A stretch of DNA of 21,138 nt from an uncultured Eubacteriales bacterium (GTDB lineage Bacteria; Bacillota; Clostridia; Oscillospirales; Acutalibacteraceae). The DNA is taken from the NCBI GenBank assembly GCA_900317215.1, contig ONFW01000074.1:1-21138 (forward strand), written 5' to 3'. Position numbers and translations under genes: made by a program. The notes beneath the pieces are model-generated. The model saw nothing but the letters and a program-made list of their open reading frames with translations. It ran no database searches and had not been told where the DNA came from. This document shows positions 9,351-15,687 of the stretch, in pieces; the stretch's first letter is position 1, and every line of letters starts with the position of its first letter.

Positions 9351-9382
9351 AAAAAAATCAGACTGTGTTCAGCCACAGTCTG
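9351..9382 (-). terminator. Intrinsic terminator of the queuosine-precursor operon
   Basis: On the minus strand, 12 bases after the queF stop, CAGACTGTG and CACAGTCTG form a 9-bp stem with a 6-base loop (9382-9359). An A and seven T residues (9358-9351) follow. Confidence 0.9.
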
Positions 9383-9394
9383 TTTATAGTCATC

Positions 9395-9892
9395 TCAGCG
9401 GTTATTCACTGTCTCGGGATACATATCATGATGAGCAAGCCTTTCCCATGCAAGCTCCTCCCATTTTGTGCCGGGCATCCCGTAGTTGCAATAAGGATCA
9501 ATAGACAGCCCACCCCTCGGAAGAAATTTCCCCCATACCTCGATATACTTCGGGGACATCAGCTTTATCAGATCCTTCATAATGATATTGACGCAGTCCT
9601 CATGAAAATCTCCGTGATCCCTGAAGCTGAAAAGATACAGCTTAAGCGACTTGCTCTCAACCATTTTTTCGGCAGGGATATATGATATGTAGATCGTTGC
9701 AAAATCAGGCTGTCCTGTTATCGGACAAAGACTTGTAAACTCCGGACAATTGAACTTGACAAAATAATCGTTATCCGGGTGTTTGTTCGGAAAGGTCTCC
9801 AGAACCTCCGGAGCATAATCCTTCCTGTATTCGGTCTTATTGCTTCCTAAGAGGGAGATGTCTCCCCTCTCCTCCTTGCTTCTGCCTTCCAT
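9395..9892 (-). CDS. queF: NADPH-dependent preQ0 reductase (7-cyano-7-deazaguanine reductase)
   Basis: The enzyme reduces the nitrile of preQ0 to the aminomethyl of preQ1 using two NADPH, the last preQ1 step before tRNA-guanine transglycosylase. At 165 residues it is the short, single-domain (B. subtilis type) QueF of the tunnelling fold. C56 in SLCPITGQPDF is the nucleophile that forms the thioimide with preQ0, and D63 is the paired acid. E79-S-K-S-L-K is the QueF signature that binds NADPH, and H97-E98 lie in the substrate pocket. I chose ATG 9892: GGAGG lies 7 bases upstream, inside the end of queC. An in-frame TTG two codons earlier (9898) has no proper ribosome site. There are only 2 bases between the queC stop and this ATG, so the genes are translationally coupled. 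It is the last gene of the operon and is followed by a strong terminator. Confidence 0.97.
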   Translation of the reverse strand: MEGRSKEERGDISLLGSNKTEYRKDYAPEVLETFPNKHPDNDYFVKFNCPEFTSLCPITGQPDFATIYISYIPAEKMVESKSLKLYLFSFRDHGDFHEDCVNIIMKDLIKLMSPKYIEVWGKFLPRGGLSIDPYCNYGMPGTKWEELAWERLAHHDMYPETVNNR

Positions 9893-9894
9893 TT

Positions 9895-10581
9895 TCAATC
9901 CTCCCCAAGAAGCGGGTCATTGACACCGTTTTTTTTGAAAGCAGCTATCCTGTCAAGGCAGGTACCGCATTTGCAGCAGGGCTTTTCTCCGCCCTCATAG
10001 CAGCTCCATGTAAGCTCATAAGGCACGCTGAGTCTCAGCCCCTCGGCAATTACCTGAGATTTTTTTTTGCCTATAAACGGAGCGATCACTCTCAGCTCAT
10101 TTCCGCTTCCCAGGAATATTGCACGGGACATTGCCTCGTCAAACTCCTCGGAGCAGTCAGGGTAAGCATTTCCGGCAGCATCATCCGAATGCGCGCCGTA
10201 ATAGATCTCGCTGCAGCCCTCAGACAAGGCTATGCTCGCTGCTGAAGCTAAAAAAAGTCCGTTCCTGAATGGCACATAGGTCGATACGGGTTTTCCGCCT
10301 GTTTTTTTGAGCTGCTCCGCATAGCTTTCCTCAGGTATCTCTTCATCAGAGCCCGCAAGCAGAGAGCATGCCGAGCCCTTGAATATCTCAGCAAGATCAA
10401 GATATCTGAGCTTAATTCCGTAGTAGGAAGCTATCCTCATTGCTGACTCAAGCTCCTTTTTATGCTTCTGACCGTAGCTTATGCAAAGGGCAAGCACCTC
10501 TTCACTTCCGTATTTCTCTGCAGCAAGCGCAAGGCAGGTAGTGCTGTCAACACCGCCGCTGAATAAAACAAGAGCTTTCAT
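9895..10581 (-). CDS. queC: 7-cyano-7-deazaguanine (preQ0) synthase
   Basis: The enzyme converts 7-carboxy-7-deazaguanine to preQ0 using ATP and ammonia. It is a 228-residue N-type ATP pyrophosphatase. The PP-loop S-G-G-V-D-S occupies residues 8-13. R-N-G-L-F at 106-110 and the segment Y-Y-G-A-H-S-D-D (127-134) are QueC marks. Near the C-terminus C194, C202, C205 and C208 (in SCYEGGEKPCCKCGTC) form the structural zinc site. The ATG at 10581 has AAGGAG 9 bases upstream. It follows folE by 13 bases and its end abuts queF. Length and all motifs are normal for the family, so I see no sign of damage. Confidence 0.97.
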   Translation of the reverse strand: MKALVLFSGGVDSTTCLALAAEKYGSEEVLALCISYGQKHKKELESAMRIASYYGIKLRYLDLAEIFKGSACSLLAGSDEEIPEESYAEQLKKTGGKPVSTYVPFRNGLFLASAASIALSEGCSEIYYGAHSDDAAGNAYPDCSEEFDEAMSRAIFLGSGNELRVIAPFIGKKKSQVIAEGLRLSVPYELTWSCYEGGEKPCCKCGTCLDRIAAFKKNGVNDPLLGED

Positions 10582-10594
10582 TCTTTTTATCTCC

Positions 10595-11173
10595 TTATCT
10601 GTCCTTTACAGCCTCTCTCAGCTCCTTTTCAGTCCTGAAACGGCCTCTGCAGGTCAGTGTCTCGGTCTTTGAGGATGCATTTTTTATACCCCTTGAGGTC
10701 ATGCAGCTATGACAGCCCTTTATAAACACTGCCACATCGGGAGTTTCAGCAGCCTCGGAGATTATCTCCGCTATGTCGCTGCCTATCCTTTCCTGAAGCT
10801 GCAGCCTTTTTGCAGCCATGTCGCAGATCCTTGCTATCTTGCTTAGCCCCAGCACCTTGCCGCGTGGGATATACGCCACATTCACGCTCATGTCATACAT
10901 CAGAGCAAAGTGATGCTCACAATAGCTGAATATCGTGATATCCTTCATTACGATCACGTTGTCCTCCTCATCATCGCACGGCGCCTCAAAGGTCTTTCCG
11001 AACATCTGTGCTATCTCGTGGTTGGTATACGCCGTACCCTCAAGCACCTCCTCGAGCATTCTTGCCACTCTTTCAGGTGTTTCGGCAAGTCCCTCTCTGT
11101 CGGGATCCTCACCTATCGCCTTCAATATTCCGCGAACATGATATTCTATCGCTTCCTTATCCGTTTCAGACAC
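10595..11173 (-). CDS. folE: GTP cyclohydrolase I
   Basis: The enzyme turns GTP into 7,8-dihydroneopterin triphosphate, the shared first step of folate and queuosine biosynthesis. It is 192 residues, normal for FolE type I. The zinc ligands are C85 and H88 in SYCEHHF and C157 in GCHSCMTSRG. The GTP-binding/active-site segment R-L-Q-L-Q-E-R is at 123-129. The start is GTG 11173, with GGAG 7 bases upstream. It overlaps the end of queE by 8 bases, showing translational coupling. Its position between queE and queC says this copy mainly supplies the QueD substrate. Whether the genome has another folE for folate cannot be seen here. Confidence 0.97.
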   Translation of the reverse strand: MSETDKEAIEYHVRGILKAIGEDPDREGLAETPERVARMLEEVLEGTAYTNHEIAQMFGKTFEAPCDDEEDNVIVMKDITIFSYCEHHFALMYDMSVNVAYIPRGKVLGLSKIARICDMAAKRLQLQERIGSDIAEIISEAAETPDVAVFIKGCHSCMTSRGIKNASSKTETLTCRGRFRTEKELREAVKDR

Positions 11174-11825
11174 CCCTTTTCTCCGGATCCCAGATAAACT
11201 TATGGAGCTGAAGCTGCAGTCGAACTCCGTTAAGTCCTTTTTCCTTCATAAATTCCACTATCTCAGCAGGCTCGATTTTACCGAACACAGGACTCAGGTA
11301 CACATTACATTTTTCTGTGAGAGAATACCCTGCTATTATTTCCGCAGCCCTTTCAAGATCCTGTATGCTGCCGGAAACAAATTTTACAGTATCCTCGTGC
11401 CTGAGATAAGCAAAATTATCCGTATTGTTCTTTGCTTCCATACCGCTTGAGGGCAGCTTATAGTCAAGAGTGAATATGGGTCTTTTTTTCCGCAGAGACA
11501 GCTCCCTGACTGAAATGCTGCCGTTTGTCTCTATCTCAACACTCAGCCCGTTATCAAAAAGCATATCCGTAAGCGCTGCAATGTCTTCCTGCAAAAGAGG
11601 CTCTCCTCCAGTAAGTGTGACATTTTTTACTCTGCTTTCACATACCCATTCACAAAGCTGCTCTGCGGTATACTGAGTCGAGTCCGCATCTGCCCTGTTA
11701 GCCCAGCTTGTATCGCAATAAGAACAGCAAAGGTTGCAGCCCTTAAAGCGAATAAAAGCAGCAAGCTCACCTGCTCGTGTTCCTTCTCCGTTTATGCTGA
11801 CAAATTTTTCAACTACATCATACAT
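11166..11825 (-). CDS. queE: 7-carboxy-7-deazaguanine synthase (radical SAM)
   Basis: The enzyme rearranges 6-carboxytetrahydropterin to 7-carboxy-7-deazaguanine using S-adenosylmethionine and a [4Fe-4S] cluster. It is 219 residues. The CX3CX2C cluster motif is C30, C34 and C37 (K-G-C-N-L-C-C-S-Y-C-D-T-S-W). L-T-G-G-E-P at 71-76 is the SAM-binding segment and E-I-E-T-N-G-S (97-103) is the usual QueE strand. The N-terminal I-N-G-E-G-T-R-A-G (11-19) is also typical. I chose ATG 11825 because AGGAGG lies 9 bases upstream. Longer in-frame readings enter the queD coding sequence and have no ribosome site. It follows the queD stop by 4 bases. Confidence 0.96.
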   Translation of the reverse strand: MYDVVEKFVSINGEGTRAGELAAFIRFKGCNLCCSYCDTSWANRADADSTQYTAEQLCEWVCESRVKNVTLTGGEPLLQEDIAALTDMLFDNGLSVEIETNGSISVRELSLRKKRPIFTLDYKLPSSGMEAKNNTDNFAYLRHEDTVKFVSGSIQDLERAAEIIAGYSLTEKCNVYLSPVFGKIEPAEIVEFMKEKGLNGVRLQLQLHKFIWDPEKRGV

Positions 11826-11829
11826 TCTG

Positions 11830-12252
11830 TCAGCCCTCCTTGTAAGAAGCGCAGTTTTCCGGCGTTTCATACACTGTTATCTCACAAACGGGCAATCCCT
11901 TTTCACGAAGGATATCATAGAAAAGCCTTGCAAGATTTTCTGCTGTCGGACGCAAGGGTATTTCAATGATACGAAAGCCCTCTTCATTGAAGGCGGAAAT
12001 TGTTTTTTCCTTGAGCGAGCCCTTTTCATATATCAGTGCATGGTCATAATACTCAGTGACCGCACGCAGCTCCTTTTTGATATCACCGAAATCTATCAGC
12101 ATACCCTTTTTTTCTCCGTCCTCATTGAGGAAGCTTCCGCCGAACACTGCCTCAACCTTCCAGCGATGCCCATGGATATTTCCGCATTTTCCGTTATAGC
12201 CCGACAGAAAATGTGCACTGTCAAAGGCGGAGCTTGTTCTGAGATAATACAT
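11830..12252 (-). CDS. queD: 6-carboxy-5,6,7,8-tetrahydropterin synthase
   Basis: The enzyme converts dihydroneopterin triphosphate to 6-carboxytetrahydropterin, the second step of preQ1 synthesis. It is 140 residues and belongs to the PTPS/tunnelling-fold family. Zinc ligands H14 (in FDSAHFL), H27 and H29 (in GNIHGHRW) are present, and the catalytic Cys is C23 (GKCGN), as in bacterial QueD. The pterin-anchoring region includes R-P-T-A-E-N-L-A and the final E-T-P. I chose ATG 12252 because AAGGAG lies 8 bases upstream; the frame stays open into the riboswitch terminator but without another ribosome site. It is the first gene of the operon, directly downstream of the preQ1-I riboswitch, so its expression should fall when preQ1 accumulates. 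Confidence 0.97.
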   Translation of the reverse strand: MYYLRTSSAFDSAHFLSGYNGKCGNIHGHRWKVEAVFGGSFLNEDGEKKGMLIDFGDIKKELRAVTEYYDHALIYEKGSLKEKTISAFNEEGFRIIEIPLRPTAENLARLFYDILREKGLPVCEITVYETPENCASYKEG

Positions 12253-12285
12253 TGACCTCACTCCTTGCTTATTCCTCGGGCAAAC

Positions 12286-12310
12286 AAAAAGCGCCTGCAC
12301 ATGCAGGCGC
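12286..12310 (-). terminator. Riboswitch-controlled intrinsic terminator in the queD leader
   Basis: On the minus strand GCGCCTGC (12310-12303) pairs with GCAGGCGC (12298-12291) around a 4-base loop, followed by five T (12290-12286). It lies between the preQ1 aptamer and queD. CAGG in the aptamer tail (12350-12347) could pair with CCTG of the 5' arm (12307-12304) as an antiterminator when ligand is absent. That switch is inferred from base pairing only. Confidence 0.9.
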
Positions 12311-12346
12311 GCAAATACACAGAATTATCCTGTATTTTCGGTCAGC

Positions 12347-12390
12347 CCTGGTTTTGTTTAACGACAGGATGGTGCAAACGAACTGTCGGT
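12347..12390 (-). promoter_or_regulatory. preQ1-I riboswitch aptamer
   Basis: On the minus strand stem P1 is CGACAG (12388-12383) with CTGTCG (12367-12362), enclosing a C/U-rich loop that contains GTTCGTTTGCACC. The tail after P1 is TTAAACAAAACCAGG (12361-12347). It closely resembles the known Thermoanaerobacter tengcongensis preQ1-I tail (UUAACAAAACAAGG). Its AGG can pair with loop CC to make the H-type pseudoknot. Position ahead of queD, followed by a terminator, agrees with ligand-induced transcription termination. Identification is by eye; a covariance-model search was not run. Confidence 0.85.
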
Positions 12391-12399
12391 ACATCAGCT

Positions 12400-12428
12400 A
12401 TTATACTGTTCACTGACTCTTTTGTCAA
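12400..12428 (-). promoter_or_regulatory. Consensus sigma-A promoter of the que operon
   Basis: On the minus strand a perfect TTGACA (12428-12423), a 17-base spacer and a perfect TATAAT (12405-12400) give the ideal housekeeping promoter. The predicted start near 12392 places the riboswitch aptamer almost at the 5' end of the transcript. Confidence 0.92.
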
Positions 12429-12612
12429 CCCCCTGCTGTGCGTGTCCGCGGGGAAATTCGCTGTGTTTGGCTCTATCGGTTTTCTTTGCAGCACTCATTT
12501 TTCCGGTTGTCTGATCAGAAAACAGTTTTTCGTTACTTAAACCTTGCCGTGCCTGTTGTAACAGAGAACTCCTCGCATCGCTCGTACTAACGAAATAGCG
12601 GCGCAATGATCG
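12429..12612 (-). other. Intergenic stretch in frame with the upstream small gene; possible decayed coding extension or dispersed repeat
   Basis: After the TGA of the winged-helix gene (12615-12613) the same frame stays open for 72 more codons, to a stop at 12396-12394 inside the que promoter. The translation has ordinary protein composition and includes the segment TSDARSSLLQQARQGLSNEK. There is no Shine-Dalgarno site or ATG near its beginning. It may be the remnant of a longer gene, a repeat family with coding-like composition, or chance. No convincing terminator for the dlt-like operon was found here, so read-through into the que operon is possible. Confidence 0.35.
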
Positions 12613-12792
12613 TCACGCACTCGGCTCCCACTTGCATCTGACAGGGGAAACTATGGAGCCGTCCTTTTTCATTGCGGTCATGGCCTTGTCTACAGCCTTT
12701 CTGTCAAGGCCTGTCAGCTCTGCTATCCTTCCCGCATTAAGCGGCTCGCCCGCTTTTCTCATTGCATCAAGTATTATTTCCTTTTCATCCAT
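12613..12792 (-). CDS. Small winged-helix DNA-binding-like protein
   Basis: This 59-residue protein begins MDEKEIILDAM, followed by R-I-A-E-L-T-G-L-D-R-K-A-V-D-K-A-M-T-A-M-K-K-D-G-S-I-V-S-P and ending C-K-W-E-P. That is a helix-turn-helix plus wing in the MarR/archaeal small winged-helix style: 'AGRIAELTGLDRKAVDKAM' is the helix-turn-recognition helix and 'DGSIVSPVRCKWEP' the beta wing. ATG 12792 has AGGAGG 9 bases upstream and overlaps the end of the preceding SGNH gene by 8 bases, so it is the last gene of the dlt-like operon. It may be a local regulator or nucleic-acid-binding protein; its target is unknown. Small orphan wHTH proteins of this type are usually annotated only as hypothetical. 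Confidence 0.7.
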   Translation of the reverse strand: MDEKEIILDAMRKAGEPLNAGRIAELTGLDRKAVDKAMTAMKKDGSIVSPVRCKWEPSA

Positions 12793-13810
12793 TTTCCGGC
12801 ACCTCCTTATCCTTTTGGTTTTTTTTGGTTTCCGCCGAGACATATTCCGTCTTCAGCTTGTTTTTGACATCGCTTTTTAGTTTATCAAGGGAATCCTTCC
12901 AGTGGGCATATCCCTTTTCATTTCTATGGTCAGAAAGTATTCCAAGGCTGTTGAGATATTCACCGATAGCATCGGTGACCTTTACTGCGCCGTAATAGTT
13001 CAGATGATCTCCCTTATCCTTCGTATCCTTTGACCAGTCGATATCGACACTGTATTCAGGCATGTTCATGTCAATGTAATCAATGCCCAGCTCTTCGGAA
13101 AGCTGCTGAGTCCTGTTGTGCTTTTTCATGTTCCAGTTCTTTGTGCTCGGTGTACTCAGCAGTATGAGCTTTGAGCCGTTCCTGTTGCAGCAGGACAGAA
13201 TTGCATTGAGGTAAAGCCTGTTCATTTTGCTGATATAGGCTCTTTCGTCTGTCTTCTCCATATAGCCCTCTTCATCTGCTGCGTCGATATCAGAATAAAA
13301 ATGATAGCCCTTATAATCATCAATGTATGTATACTGCGGAGTTCTGAATACCTCATCAAACGAGAACTTCTTCCAGCGGTCATGATATCTGAGAACAGGC
13401 AGATAATGCTCCGGTGCATGGAGTATAAGATCATCAATAGAAAAGTATTTTAAGATGAGATCAGTCTCCAGTACAACGACCCTTGGCGATTGATTTTTAT
13501 AGAAATCATAGAGATATTCAAGCGTGTACCATAGTCTCTGCTTACCCGTGCTGCAGCAGTAGGAGGTTATGCCGTAACTGTCCCAGATACGGACGGGATT
13601 GATAGATGAAAACACCTCGCTGTCTCCTAAAAACAGCACATCAAGCGAATTATCCGGTTCTGCAAGGAAACCGTTTGCGGTATAATCATACTTCCAATCG
13701 TCCTGAGTGTTGTTTCTCGGAATAAATATCCATGATACAGACCAGAGCAACGCAAGCAGTATGAGGGTAAACAATATGCCCTTGAATGTGTTTTTAATCG
13801 TTTCCTTCAT
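12785..13810 (-). CDS. DltD/DHHW-like membrane-anchored SGNH-fold protein
   Basis: This 341-residue protein has one N-terminal membrane helix (residues about 12-30) and then an extracytoplasmic domain. L-F-L-G-D-S-E-V at 59-66 carries the SGNH nucleophile-type Ser (S64). G-D-H-L-N-Y-Y-G at 267-274 supplies the Asp-His pair (D268, H269). This is the usual partner of MBOAT acyltransferases: DltD in D-alanylation, AlgJ/AlgX/DHHW proteins in polysaccharide acetylation. The last 40 residues are charged and lysine-rich, and probably disordered. ATG 13810 has AGGAGG 6 bases upstream and begins 11 bases after the MBOAT stop. It probably takes the acyl group from the MBOAT to a surface polymer, or assists that step. 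Sequence alone does not say whether it acts as a transferase or esterase. Confidence 0.8.
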   Translation of the reverse strand: MKETIKNTFKGILFTLILLALLWSVSWIFIPRNNTQDDWKYDYTANGFLAEPDNSLDVLFLGDSEVFSSINPVRIWDSYGITSYCCSTGKQRLWYTLEYLYDFYKNQSPRVVVLETDLILKYFSIDDLILHAPEHYLPVLRYHDRWKKFSFDEVFRTPQYTYIDDYKGYHFYSDIDAADEEGYMEKTDERAYISKMNRLYLNAILSCCNRNGSKLILLSTPSTKNWNMKKHNRTQQLSEELGIDYIDMNMPEYSVDIDWSKDTKDKGDHLNYYGAVKVTDAIGEYLNSLGILSDHRNEKGYAHWKDSLDKLKSDVKNKLKTEYVSAETKKNQKDKEVPENG

Positions 13811-13821
13811 GAATTTCCTCC

Positions 13822-15453
13822 TCAGAACTGAGCATACATCGGATCAACGGGGATATATCCGAAGCTGTAGGCACCGAATACAACGATAAACAGTATCAGC
13901 ATATAGAGAACGCACCAGCGGAAAACTATATTCCTCTTTGCCAGTGTCTCCCTGATGCATACGCCCTTTTCGTTGATAATGCTGACCGCAAATACGATGA
14001 GCAGCGTAACACCGCAGATAGAAAGATCGAAAATATCCACTCCCAGCCTCGGCAGAAGAAACTCGTCAAAGCTTCTGAAGGAAAGATCGGTAAATATTCT
14101 TCCGAAAAGCTCCATTCCCGAGCCGACACCGTTTGCACGGAAAAACAGCTCGCCGATGATAACAAGTATCGTTGTGCGTATTATCTGAAACACCCGATAT
14201 CCTAAACCGGACGCATTTATATGAAGCTTCTGCAGAACCTTTTTTGAGGCAGGAGTGATAATGTTTCCTGATAAGATCAGCACAAAATGGTACATTCCAA
14301 AGAAAATAAAATTCCACCCCGCTCCGTGCCAAAGACCGTTGCATATCCAGACGCAGAAAAGAGCGATACCGCCTGCTACAAGCGGTCCGAAATGATTGCC
14401 GAGCTTTTTTCTTGCGGAGGAGGTAAGGTTTTTCATTCGCTTGGCGGAGGTCACGGGAAAGAAAATATAATCCTTGAACCATGCTCCCAGCGTAATGTGC
14501 CATCTTTTCCAGAACTCAGAGACCGATCTTGAAAAGAACGGTCTTTCAAAGTTTTCGGGAAGCCTTATACCAAATATTTCAGCCGTGCCGAGCACAGCGT
14601 CCATCGAGCCGGAGAAGTCCATATAGAGCTGAACGGTATAGCAGACTGCGGCAAGTATGATGACGCCGCCGTCAAAGCTGTTCGGCTCGTCAAAAACCTT
14701 TTTTACGAGGGGATCAAGTCTGTCGGCAATAACAAGCTTTTTCATCATGCCGTAAAGTATTCTCTGCAAACCGAAGGTCAGATTGCGGTACTTTATGCTG
14801 CCGACCTCCCAGAGCTGAGAGGCTGTCTGTCCGTAGCGGCAGATAGGCCCCTCCACGATCTGAGGGAAAAAGCTCAAGAACAGAAGAAGTCTTGCAAAAT
14901 TCTTGTCGGGCTTTACAAGACCGTGATAAACATCTACTATGTAGGACAACGCCTGCAAAGAAAAAAACGAAATACCTATGGGCATAGCAAAGGAGGGAAC
15001 ATACATCTCAACTGGACAATTGAAAGCCGCAAGCAGAGTGTTGATATTCCCCAGGAAGAAGCCTGAATATTTCAAAACGAGGAGAAGCCCTATATGGATC
15101 AGCACACCCAGAAATACGACAGCTCTCTGCTTTTTGATGAATTCCTGCTTTACAGCCTTTTTTTCTTCCTTTGGCAGTTCCTTAACTGCCGCCCTCTGCT
15201 TCTCCTGCAGTTTTCCAATAAGAAGCCCCAGACACATAATAGACACTGCCGAAAGCAGGAGATATGCGACCAACACTCCGCTGACCAACCAGAAAAACAG
15301 CAGGCTCTCCGCAAGGAGAACATATTTTTTTGCCTTTTTCGGGGTAATAGCATAAACAATAAGGCAAACGGGAAGAAAGACAAAAAGATATGTCATGGAG
15401 AAAAACGAGGTCATCGTTTTTCCTGCGCCTGCCAGAAGAAACGACAGATCCAT
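13822..15453 (-). CDS. MBOAT-family membrane O-acyltransferase (DltB/AlgI-like)
   Basis: This 543-residue multi-pass membrane protein begins T-S-F-F-S-M-T-Y-L-F-V-F-L-P, the usual start of DltB/AlgI proteins. Family marks are S-Y-I-V-D-V-Y, F-F-P-Q-I-V-E-G-P-I, the helix Y-M-D-F-S-G, then F-W-K-R-W-H-I-T-L with H319, and N-G-L-W-H-G-A-G-W with H376. H319 and H376 match the two conserved MBOAT histidines, the second catalytic. AGGAGG lies 10 bases before ATG 15453; an internal ATG at codon 14 is a possible shorter start. It follows the carrier protein by 5 bases. In DltB the substrate is a carrier-bound acyl group taken from the cytoplasm and passed outward. Here the acyl donor should be the adjacent carrier protein, and the acceptor, probably a surface glycan or teichoic acid, is unknown. 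Confidence 0.9.
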   Translation of the reverse strand: MDLSFLLAGAGKTMTSFFSMTYLFVFLPVCLIVYAITPKKAKKYVLLAESLLFFWLVSGVLVAYLLLSAVSIMCLGLLIGKLQEKQRAAVKELPKEEKKAVKQEFIKKQRAVVFLGVLIHIGLLLVLKYSGFFLGNINTLLAAFNCPVEMYVPSFAMPIGISFFSLQALSYIVDVYHGLVKPDKNFARLLLFLSFFPQIVEGPICRYGQTASQLWEVGSIKYRNLTFGLQRILYGMMKKLVIADRLDPLVKKVFDEPNSFDGGVIILAAVCYTVQLYMDFSGSMDAVLGTAEIFGIRLPENFERPFFSRSVSEFWKRWHITLGAWFKDYIFFPVTSAKRMKNLTSSARKKLGNHFGPLVAGGIALFCVWICNGLWHGAGWNFIFFGMYHFVLILSGNIITPASKKVLQKLHINASGLGYRVFQIIRTTILVIIGELFFRANGVGSGMELFGRIFTDLSFRSFDEFLLPRLGVDIFDLSICGVTLLIVFAVSIINEKGVCIRETLAKRNIVFRWCVLYMLILFIVVFGAYSFGYIPVDPMYAQF

Positions 15454-15458
15454 AAAGC

Positions 15459-15686
15459 TTAATCCTCCTGCAGACGCTCTATCATCCTCATGATTTTCTC
15501 TGCAGAATTGAAGTTATCGGGAACTATCTCTACTGCGGGAACGGTTATATCGTATTCGTCCTCAAGCTCTGCGATCAAAGAAATGATGTCAAGTGAGCTG
15601 AGATAGTGACCGTCAATAAGGTCGGTACAATTCTCATAGTCCACATCGGGCTGAATGTCCTCTAAAATTTCGATAAGTCTTTCCAT
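15459..15686 (-). CDS. Acyl carrier protein (DltC-like) of the dlt-like operon
   Basis: This 75-residue acidic helical protein has the four-helix carrier shape: M-E-R-L-I-E-I-L-E-D-I, then Y-L-S-S-L-D-I-I-S-L-I-A-E-L-E, and V-P-D-N-F-N-S-A-E-K-I. The phosphopantetheine Ser should be S31, at the start of helix 2. The usual Asp before it (DSL) is Ser here (S30-S31-L32), which the codons AGC TCA CTT confirm. The substitution is uncommon but the helix pattern is intact. ATG 15686 sits one base after the decarboxylase stop, with AAAGGAAG upstream. It lies between the decarboxylase and the MBOAT, the position DltC holds after DltB in classical operons. It should be loaded by the adenylating enzyme two genes upstream and donate to the MBOAT. 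Confidence 0.85.
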   Translation of the reverse strand: MERLIEILEDIQPDVDYENCTDLIDGHYLSSLDIISLIAELEDEYDITVPAVEIVPDNFNSAEKIMRMIERLQED

Positions 15687-15687
15687 G

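Noticed and set aside
12321..12334. Small ACAG / CTGT hairpin between aptamer and terminator as a separate regulatory element
   Set aside because: Only 4 base pairs. It is more likely part of the linker of the preQ1 leader than an independent signal.
12394..12606. Independent 70-residue protein on the minus strand
   Set aside because: It starts at a TTG without ribosome site, crosses the -35 and -10 boxes of the que promoter and shows no known domain. It is kept only as a curious open extension.
14066..14503. Minus-strand frame of 145 codons inside the MBOAT gene
   Set aside because: It overlaps the conserved MBOAT region in another frame and has no start signal.
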